NCBI GenBank assembly: GCA_965367295.1
Contig: CBDUHN010000012.1
Coordinates: forward strand, 1 to 64,000
DNA length: 64,000 nucleotides
Direction: 5' to 3'
Source of the DNA: JAIVHA01 sp965367295
GTDB taxonomy: Bacteria; Pseudomonadota; Gammaproteobacteria; DSM-19610
Below the pieces are notes generated by a model. That model made no database searches. It had not been told where the DNA came from and was given only the letters and a program-made list of their open reading frames with translations. This document shows, in pieces, positions 58,489 to 64,000 of this stretch (position 1 is the stretch's first letter; the number at the start of each line of letters is the position of its first letter). Made by a program: the position numbers and the translations under genes.

Positions 58489-60639
58489 ATGACCGCTGGA
58501 ATTCAAATGAAACGTACCGATCAATCTGCTGCCCGTGGTGGCTGGAAGGGACTGCTGCAGAATCTCCTGTGGAGCACCTGTCTACTGTTTGCGGGTCAGG
58601 CAATAGCCGAAAATGCACTCGAATCCATCGAGTACGCTGGCCTGCCTGGTAACCGCGTGCAGATCATTATGAGTATGAGTCAGCCAGTGGAAAATCCGCT
58701 GAGTTTCACCATCGACAACCCGGCCCGTATCGCACTGGATTTCCCGGCTACCGCCAGCAAGCTTGAAAAGCGCTCGCAGACGATCGGTGTAGGGGCTGCC
58801 AAGAGTATCACCGCCGTCGAGGCACAGGGTCGTACCCGTGTGGTGGTGAATCTGGTGGAGATGGTGCCCTATGAAACCCGTGTCGAGGGTAACAAGGTTC
58901 TGGTAACCCTGCAGGATGCCGGTACCGTTGAAGTTGCGGGTACATCTGCCCCGGCAGCAACGGGCACTGCGCCCAGCGCGCCGTCCTCCTCCGCCACGAC
59001 ATCCGGGCCGTCTATCAGCAATGTGGACTTCCGCCGTGGTGATATGGGTGAGGGGCGGATTGTCGTGACCCTGTCTGATCCTTCCATTCCGGTGGATATG
59101 CGCCAGGAAGGCGGCAAGGTGGTGCTGGACTTCATGAACAGTTCGCTGCCGGCCCGCCTGGAGCGGCGCCTGGATGTGACCGATTTCGCGACCCCGGTGA
59201 AAACCGTGGATACCATGGCGCGCGGCAGTAGTGTGCGGATGGTGATCGATCCTGTTGGTGAATACGACCACCTGGCCTACCAGTCAGACAATCAGTTCAC
59301 GGTCGAGATCAAACCGACCACCAAGGAAGAGCAGCAGGCGCGCAAGAAACAGGAGTTCGGTTACACCGGCGACCGCCTCTCCCTGAATTTCCAGGATATC
59401 GAGGCGCGCTCAGTGCTGCAGCTGATCGCGGACTTTACCGGTACCAATATCGTGGTCAGTGATACGGTCTCGGGCAGCCTGACGCTGCGTCTGAAGAACG
59501 TGCCCTGGGATCAGGCGCTGGACATTATCCTCAAGACCAAGGGCCTGGCCATGCGCCAGACCGGCAATGTAATGCTGGTGGCGCCCAGTGAGGAGATTGC
59601 GGCACGGGAAAAGCTCGAGCTGGAATCGCAAAAACAGATCGAGGAACTGGCGCCATTGTACTCCCAGTATTTCCAGGTCAACTACGCCAAGGCAATGACC
59701 CTGTACGAGCTCTTCAAGAATAAGGAGAACTCGCTGCTCACCGATCGTGGTCATGCCATTGTCGACGAGCGCACCAATACCCTGTTGATTCAGGATACCG
59801 CCGACAAGCTGGAAGAAATCGGCAAGGTGATTGCGCAGCTGGATATCCCGGTGCGTCAGGTGCTGATCGAATCCCGAATCGTGATTGCCAGTGACGATTT
59901 TGCCAAGGATCTGGGCGTCAAGTTCGGCTTCAGCAGCTCGGATATCGACATTGGCGAAACCAACACCGCGATCGGTGGTGCCCTGGGTGGCGACCTGACG
60001 GTGAGTCCTACCTTCGGCCAGACCAACTTCGAGATTCCGGCAGGCAGTGGCAACGAATCCCTGATGGTGGATCTGCCGGTGGCCAACCCCGCCGGTGGTA
60101 TCAACCTGCTGGCTGGCAAGGTAGGGAGTGGCATCCTGCGCCTGGAGCTGACCGCCATGCAGGCAGAAGGCAAGGGTGAGGTGATCTCCAGTCCGCGGGT
60201 CATCACCTCCAACCAGCAGAAAGCGGTGATCCGCCAGGGCGTGGAGATCCCTTACCAGGAAGCCAGCTCCAGCGGCGCCACCAGTGTTTCCTTCAAGGAA
60301 GCCGTGCTGGCCCTGGAAGTGACCCCGCAGATCACGCCCGATGACCGCATCATCATGGATGTGAAGGTGAACAAGGACAGCATTGGCCAGGTATTCGCCG
60401 GTGTACCCAGCATCGATACCCGTGAAGTGACCACCCAGGTGCTGGTGGATAACGGTGAAACCCTGGTACTGGGCGGTATCTACGAACAGGAAACCCTCAA
60501 CGAAGTGGACAAGGTGCCCTTCTTTGGTGACCTGCCGGGTCTGGGCTGGATGTTCCGCACTACTCGTAACTCTGATGACAAAACCGAGCTGTTGATCTTC
60601 GTGACCCCCAAGATCATCAAGGACAAGCTGACTTTCTGA
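58489..60639 (+). CDS. pilQ: Type IV pilus secretin PilQ
   Basis: Outer-membrane secretin of about 716 residues. After the signal peptide come two AMIN domains (NRVQIIMSMSQPVENPLSF; GEGRIVVTLSDPSIPVDM), an N0/N1 region (GDRLSLNFQDIEARSVLQLI) and the secretin core with VISSPRVITSNQQKAVIRQG and VLVDNGETLVLGGIYEQE. ATG 58489 follows GGGGGA at good spacing; ATG 58474 is an alternative. Confidence 0.96.
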   Translation: MTAGIQMKRTDQSAARGGWKGLLQNLLWSTCLLFAGQAIAENALESIEYAGLPGNRVQIIMSMSQPVENPLSFTIDNPARIALDFPATASKLEKRSQTIGVGAAKSITAVEAQGRTRVVVNLVEMVPYETRVEGNKVLVTLQDAGTVEVAGTSAPAATGTAPSAPSSSATTSGPSISNVDFRRGDMGEGRIVVTLSDPSIPVDMRQEGGKVVLDFMNSSLPARLERRLDVTDFATPVKTVDTMARGSSVRMVIDPVGEYDHLAYQSDNQFTVEIKPTTKEEQQARKKQEFGYTGDRLSLNFQDIEARSVLQLIADFTGTNIVVSDTVSGSLTLRLKNVPWDQALDIILKTKGLAMRQTGNVMLVAPSEEIAAREKLELESQKQIEELAPLYSQYFQVNYAKAMTLYELFKNKENSLLTDRGHAIVDERTNTLLIQDTADKLEEIGKVIAQLDIPVRQVLIESRIVIASDDFAKDLGVKFGFSSSDIDIGETNTAIGGALGGDLTVSPTFGQTNFEIPAGSGNESLMVDLPVANPAGGINLLAGKVGSGILRLELTAMQAEGKGEVISSPRVITSNQQKAVIRQGVEIPYQEASSSGATSVSFKEAVLALEVTPQITPDDRIIMDVKVNKDSIGQVFAGVPSIDTREVTTQVLVDNGETLVLGGIYEQETLNEVDKVPFFGDLPGLGWMFRTTRNSDDKTELLIFVTPKIIKDKLTF

Positions 60640-60678
60640 TACGGCTTTGCTTGCCTACAGCCTGGGTTTCTGGCATAT

Positions 60679-60713
60679 CTGCCCGGCATGAAGATGTCGG
60701 GCAGTTTGTTTTT
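60679..60713 (+). terminator. Terminator-like hairpin enclosing the aroK start codon
   Basis: Arms CTGCCCG (60679-60685) and CGGGCAG (60698-60704) pair perfectly and are followed by TTTGTTTTT. Both possible aroK start codons (60688, 60694) lie in the 12-base loop. It may act as the pilQ terminator or as an attenuator that limits aroK expression. Confidence 0.65.
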
Positions 60714-61218
60714 GGTCGGCCCTATGGGGGCCGGCAAATCCACCATAGGGCGCCAGCTCGCCAAATCCCTCTCCTGTACCTTCATCGACAGTGACAAGGA
60801 GGTGGAGGAGCGGACGGGCGTGGATATACCGCTGATCTTTGAGCTTGAGGGCGAGGCAGGGTTTCGCGCCCGGGAGCGCGCCATGATCGACGAGCTGACC
60901 CAGCTACCGGATATCGTGTTGGCTACCGGTGGTGGCGCGGTGCTGGATCCCGAGAATCGACGCTATCTCGCCGAGCGGGGGCAGGTGATATACCTGCAGA
61001 CCTCGGTGGCCCAGCAGCTGGACCGTACGGCCCGGGATCGCAATCGCCCCCTGCTGCAAACCGAGAACCCGCGCGGACGACTGGAAGAGCTGATGCGGAT
61101 ACGGGAACCGCTGTACCGGGAAGTGGCCGATCATGTCATTGATACCGATGGTCGACGGGTGCGGGACGTAGTACAGGATATCCTGCACGCAATCAGGGGC
61201 TGCGAAGCAGACGCATAA
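60688..61218 (+). CDS. aroK: Shikimate kinase
   Basis: Phosphorylates shikimate in aromatic amino-acid synthesis. Of 176 residues: LFLVGPMGAGKSTIGRQLA (P-loop), FIDSDKEVEERTG (shikimate Asp), FRARERAMIDEL and LATGGGAVLDPENR. The start is ATG 60688 or 60694, neither with a Shine-Dalgarno. Followed by aroB after 52 bp, as in E. coli. Confidence 0.96.
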   Translation: MKMSGSLFLVGPMGAGKSTIGRQLAKSLSCTFIDSDKEVEERTGVDIPLIFELEGEAGFRARERAMIDELTQLPDIVLATGGGAVLDPENRRYLAERGQVIYLQTSVAQQLDRTARDRNRPLLQTENPRGRLEELMRIREPLYREVADHVIDTDGRRVRDVVQDILHAIRGCEADA

Positions 61219-61270
61219 GCGCATACAATGGTCGAAACCGGCTGAATCAAGACGCATCCTGACCTGTTGC

Positions 61271-62344
61271 ATGAAAACACTTACAGTTGAACTCGGCGAA
61301 CGCTCCTATCCCATCCACATCGGCCCTGGCTTGCTGGGGAATGCGGCGTTGCTGACGCCGCACATTACCGGCCGCCAGGTGCTGGTGGTCAGTAATGAAA
61401 CCGTAGCACCGCTGTATCTCGAAAGGCTCCAGGCGACCTTGACTGATTTTGATCAGGATGCGGTGATTCTGCCCGATGGCGAGCAATACAAAACCCTTGA
61501 TGTGCTCAATCGTATCTACGATCGTCTGCTGGAGAAGCGCTTCAATCGCCGTTGCACCCTGATTGCACTGGGTGGCGGGGTGATCGGTGACATGACCGGC
61601 TTTGCCGCGGCCACCTATCAGCGCGGGGTGAATTTCATTCAGGTACCTACCACCCTGCTGTCCCAGGTGGATTCCTCCGTTGGCGGCAAGACCGGCGTCA
61701 ACCACCCGCTGGGCAAGAACATGATCGGCGCCTTCTATCAGCCGCGCTGTGTGCTGGCGGATACGGATACCCTGTCCACCCTGGACGATCGACAGCTGGC
61801 CGCCGGTCTGGCGGAGGTCATCAAATATGGCCTGATCCGTGAAGCCGGTTTTTTTGAGTGGCTGGAAACCCATATCGATGACCTCGGTCGGCGCAATACC
61901 GATGCACTGATCCACGCCATTGAACAATCCTGTGTCTGCAAGGCCGAGGTCGTCGCGGCCGATGAGCGGGAGGGTGGCATACGCGCCATTCTCAATCTGG
62001 GTCACACCTTCGGCCATGCCATCGAGACCGGCATGGGCTACGGTAACTGGCTGCATGGCGAGGCGGTGGGGGCTGGCATGTACATGGCGGCGGACCTTTC
62101 CCTGCGCCAGGGCTGGCTCACCGAGGCCGATGTACAACGCATTCGGGCCCTGCTGGTGAAGGCGCGTCTGCCGGTGCGGGCCCCGGATTCCATGAGCACC
62201 CAGCAATTCCTCGACCTCATGGCGGTAGACAAAAAGGTCCTGGATGGCGGCCTGCGGCTGGTACTGCTCAAGGCCATTGGTGAGGCGGTGGTGACTGGAG
62301 ATTTTCAGCCTGAGTACCTGCAGCAGACGCTGGATGCCGCCTGA
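61271..62344 (+). CDS. aroB: 3-dehydroquinate synthase
   Basis: NAD- and metal-dependent enzyme that cyclises DAHP. Of 357 residues: LPDGEQYKTL, ALGGGVIGDMTGFAAATYQRG, PTTLLSQVDSSVGGKTGVN and LNLGHTFGHAIET with metal-binding His. Its stop overlaps the next ATG by one base. Confidence 0.97.
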   Translation: MKTLTVELGERSYPIHIGPGLLGNAALLTPHITGRQVLVVSNETVAPLYLERLQATLTDFDQDAVILPDGEQYKTLDVLNRIYDRLLEKRFNRRCTLIALGGGVIGDMTGFAAATYQRGVNFIQVPTTLLSQVDSSVGGKTGVNHPLGKNMIGAFYQPRCVLADTDTLSTLDDRQLAAGLAEVIKYGLIREAGFFEWLETHIDDLGRRNTDALIHAIEQSCVCKAEVVAADEREGGIRAILNLGHTFGHAIETGMGYGNWLHGEAVGAGMYMAADLSLRQGWLTEADVQRIRALLVKARLPVRAPDSMSTQQFLDLMAVDKKVLDGGLRLVLLKAIGEAVVTGDFQPEYLQQTLDAA

Positions 62345-63537
62345 TGACCGTGATGAATACCTTGCCGGTCACCGCTGCTGCGACACAAAGTATGCTCGCC
62401 GCCTATGCAGTTCAGGATGCGGTATCTGCAGGACGCACCTATCATGAGCCGGCGCCAACCTATCGCAGTGAATTCCAGCGCGACCGGGACCGCATCATCC
62501 ACTCCTCCGCATTCCGGCGCCTGGAATACAAAACCCAGGTGTTCGTTAATCACGAGGGTGATTTGTTTCGTACCCGCCTGACCCATTCCATGGAGGTGGC
62601 ACAGGTCGCCCGCGCCATTGCCCGCGCCCTGTCCCTCAACGAGGACCTCACCGAAGCCATTGCGCTGGCTCACGATCTCGGTCACACCCCCTTTGGTCAC
62701 GCCGGCCAGGATGCGCTCAATGCCTGCATGAAGGACTACGGTGGCTTTGAACACAACCTGCAGTCATTGCGCGTGGTGGATGAGCTTGAGGATCGTTATG
62801 CGGAATTCAGCGGACTCAACCTGATGTTTGAAACCCGGGAAGGGATTATCAAGCACTGCTCCCCCGCCAAGGCAGTGGAGCTTGGTGAGGTGGGGCGGCG
62901 TTTTCTTGATAAACGCCAGCCGAGCCTGGAGGCGCAGCTCACCAATCTGGCCGACGAGATCGCCTACAATAGCCATGATGTGGATGATGGCCTCCGCTCC
63001 GGACTGATCCACATAGAACAGCTGCAGGAAATCGAGCTGTTTGCCATCGAGTATGAGCAGGTGCAACAGGCCTACCCGGATTTGCCTACCCGGCGTGCCA
63101 TTCATGAAGTGGTGCGGCGCATCATCGGCCGGCAGGTGGGTGATCTGGTGGAAACCAGCATCGGACGCATCCAGGCCTGCCAGCCCACCAGCCTGGAGGC
63201 AGTGCGCAGTCATGGGGAGCCTCTGATTACCTTCAGTGAGGCGATGCAGGAGAAAAACCTCGAATTGAAGCGTTTCCTGCGTAATGGCCTGTATCGTCAC
63301 TATCGTGTGCATCGCATGAGCGCCAAGGCGCGCCGGGTATTGGAAGCGCTGTTTGAAGCCTTTTTTGATGACCCGCGGCTGATGCCGGACAAGGCGCAGG
63401 AGCAGGTCCGTTCGCTGGGTGAGGTGCAGGGCGATGCAGGACGGGCACGTGCGGTGGCGGACTATATTGCCGGCATGACCGATCGCTATGCCATCGCCGA
63501 GTATGAACGGGTGTACAATCCCAAGGAACTGACCTGA
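62344..63537 (+). CDS. dgt: dGTPase-like HD-domain nucleotide triphosphohydrolase
   Basis: A 397-residue member of the dGTP triphosphohydrolase-like family (type 2). ERDRDRIIHSSAFRRLEYKT-like N-terminus (here FQRDRDRIIHSSAFRRL), RTRLTHSMEVAQVARAIAR with the first His, AHDLGHTPFGHAGQDAL (HD) and NLADEIAYNSHDVDDGL. ATG 62344 overlaps the aroB stop; ATG 62353 is possible. It is closer to the dGTPase-like proteins than to E. coli Dgt (505 residues), so the symbol is tentative. Confidence 0.9.
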   Translation: MTVMNTLPVTAAATQSMLAAYAVQDAVSAGRTYHEPAPTYRSEFQRDRDRIIHSSAFRRLEYKTQVFVNHEGDLFRTRLTHSMEVAQVARAIARALSLNEDLTEAIALAHDLGHTPFGHAGQDALNACMKDYGGFEHNLQSLRVVDELEDRYAEFSGLNLMFETREGIIKHCSPAKAVELGEVGRRFLDKRQPSLEAQLTNLADEIAYNSHDVDDGLRSGLIHIEQLQEIELFAIEYEQVQQAYPDLPTRRAIHEVVRRIIGRQVGDLVETSIGRIQACQPTSLEAVRSHGEPLITFSEAMQEKNLELKRFLRNGLYRHYRVHRMSAKARRVLEALFEAFFDDPRLMPDKAQEQVRSLGEVQGDAGRARAVADYIAGMTDRYAIAEYERVYNPKELT

Positions 63538-63611
63538 TGGCGACTGTAACCTGCGAGATGAAACCATCGGCATGCTGATTGCATCCGTACATGCTACCTC
63601 GATAACACGCC

Positions 63612-63857
63612 ATGCGCATCTACATGCAAATCCCTCCCGCCGACGATCGGCCGCCGCGCTTTTACCACCTGCATCTGCAGGAGGATCTCATTGATGGCTG
63701 GACCCTGCTGCGCGAATGGGGTCACCAGGGTGCGCGTGGTCGCCTGGTGCGCGAACATTTCCCCGATTACGACAGTGCCCAGCAGGCTTTGCTCAAGGTC
63801 CGTGACGAACAATTGCGGCGTGGCTACCAGGTGGTGTTCATGCAGGCGGGCACCTAG
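63612..63857 (+). CDS. WGR domain protein
   Basis: An 81-residue protein made almost entirely of a WGR domain. RFYHLHLQEDLIDGWTLLREWG, then HQGARGRLVREHFPDYDSAQQALLKV has the Trp-Gly-x-x-Gly core. WGR domains occur in PARPs and some nucleic-acid-binding proteins. It lies between dgt and the damX-like gene. Function unknown. Confidence 0.85.
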   Translation: MRIYMQIPPADDRPPRFYHLHLQEDLIDGWTLLREWGHQGARGRLVREHFPDYDSAQQALLKVRDEQLRRGYQVVFMQAGT

Positions 63858-64000
63858 GTGAGCGACTCGTATCCGGAACCTACGGGCTCGTGGCTCGATG
63901 CGCTTGGTCTGCGGCAGGATCCCTTCTCTGCCGAGCATGACGCGGGTTTCTTTTATGCCGAACCTGCCTTCATGCAGCGCCTCGACCTGCTTACCCATTT
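63858..64000 (+). CDS. DamX-like / ExeA-like ATPase, N-terminal fragment (cut by window end)
   Basis: The GTG right after the WGR stop opens a frame that runs off the window. The ~47 visible residues include WLDALGLRQDPFSAEHDAGFF and YAEPAFMQRLDLLTH, the start of a DamX/ExeA-type AAA domain. In E. coli damX follows aroB, which supports the call. Incomplete at the 3' end. Confidence 0.7.
   Translation, partial: MSDSYPEPTGSWLDALGLRQDPFSAEHDAGFFYAEPAFMQRLDLLTH

Overview
The window is a moderately GC-rich, gene-dense piece of a gammaproteobacterial chromosome. The gene orders point there: tesA divergent from ybbA-ybbP, gmk-rpoZ-spoT-(ridA)-recG, ubiC-ubiA, bioB-F-H-C-D, mrcA divergent from pilMNOPQ, then aroK-aroB and the start of a damX-like gene. 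A fused sucrose-phosphate synthase/phosphatase next to a sucrose synthase, with ubiquinone and BioC/BioH genes, fits the Chromatiales/Ectothiorhodospiraceae or related sulfur- or nitrogen-oxidising lineages. That placement is inference, because the window has no rRNA gene. I see no tRNA gene, CRISPR array, insertion sequence or prophage.

Layout. 0.2-4 kb: tesA and the ybbAP ABC exporter. 4-8.7 kb: an accessory catabolic unit with a DUF1537 (four-carbon acid sugar) kinase, a phosphoketolase-like thiamine-diphosphate enzyme and a divergent IclR regulator. 9.1-11.1 kb: a large membrane-anchored ExeA-like ATPase. 11.1-12.4 kb: a gene-poor kilobase ending in a promoter and a hairpin-rich leader for a 94-residue four-cysteine protein. 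13-19.4 kb: a sucrose operon (fructokinase, SPS-SPP, sucrose synthase, unknown protein). 19.5-25 kb: ycgN, rsmJ, two membrane proteins, a DUF2145 pair and an HTH regulator. 25-30 kb: a biotin operon led by an unknown membrane protein, with a BirA-like operator shared with comF. 30.7-39.5 kb: ubiA/ubiC, recG, ridA, spoT, rpoZ, gmk, yicC. 39.6-43 kb: a Ser/Thr kinase, a PP2C phosphatase, rph, rdgB. 43-46.2 kb: hemW, a CPXCG protein, a Rof-like Rho inhibitor and a Ycf46-like AAA ATPase. 46.2-46.6 kb: an AT-rich gap with two consensus DnaA boxes. 46.6-52.4 kb: DUF3135, rpmE, a thermonuclease, an M48 lipoprotein protease, malic enzyme, gltA. 52.4-64 kb: a possible nucleotidyltransferase, PBP1a, pilMNOPQ, aroK, aroB, a dGTPase-like gene, a WGR protein and a truncated damX-like gene.

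Most of the window is housekeeping. The least explained parts are the kinase/phosphoketolase-like unit, the structured leader with its four-Cys protein, the unknown gene heading the biotin operon, the unknown gene ending the sucrose operon, and a family of palindromic repeats scattered between operons. Two intrinsic-terminator-like hairpins lie inside the 5' end of the next gene (rpmE/thermonuclease and pilQ/aroK).
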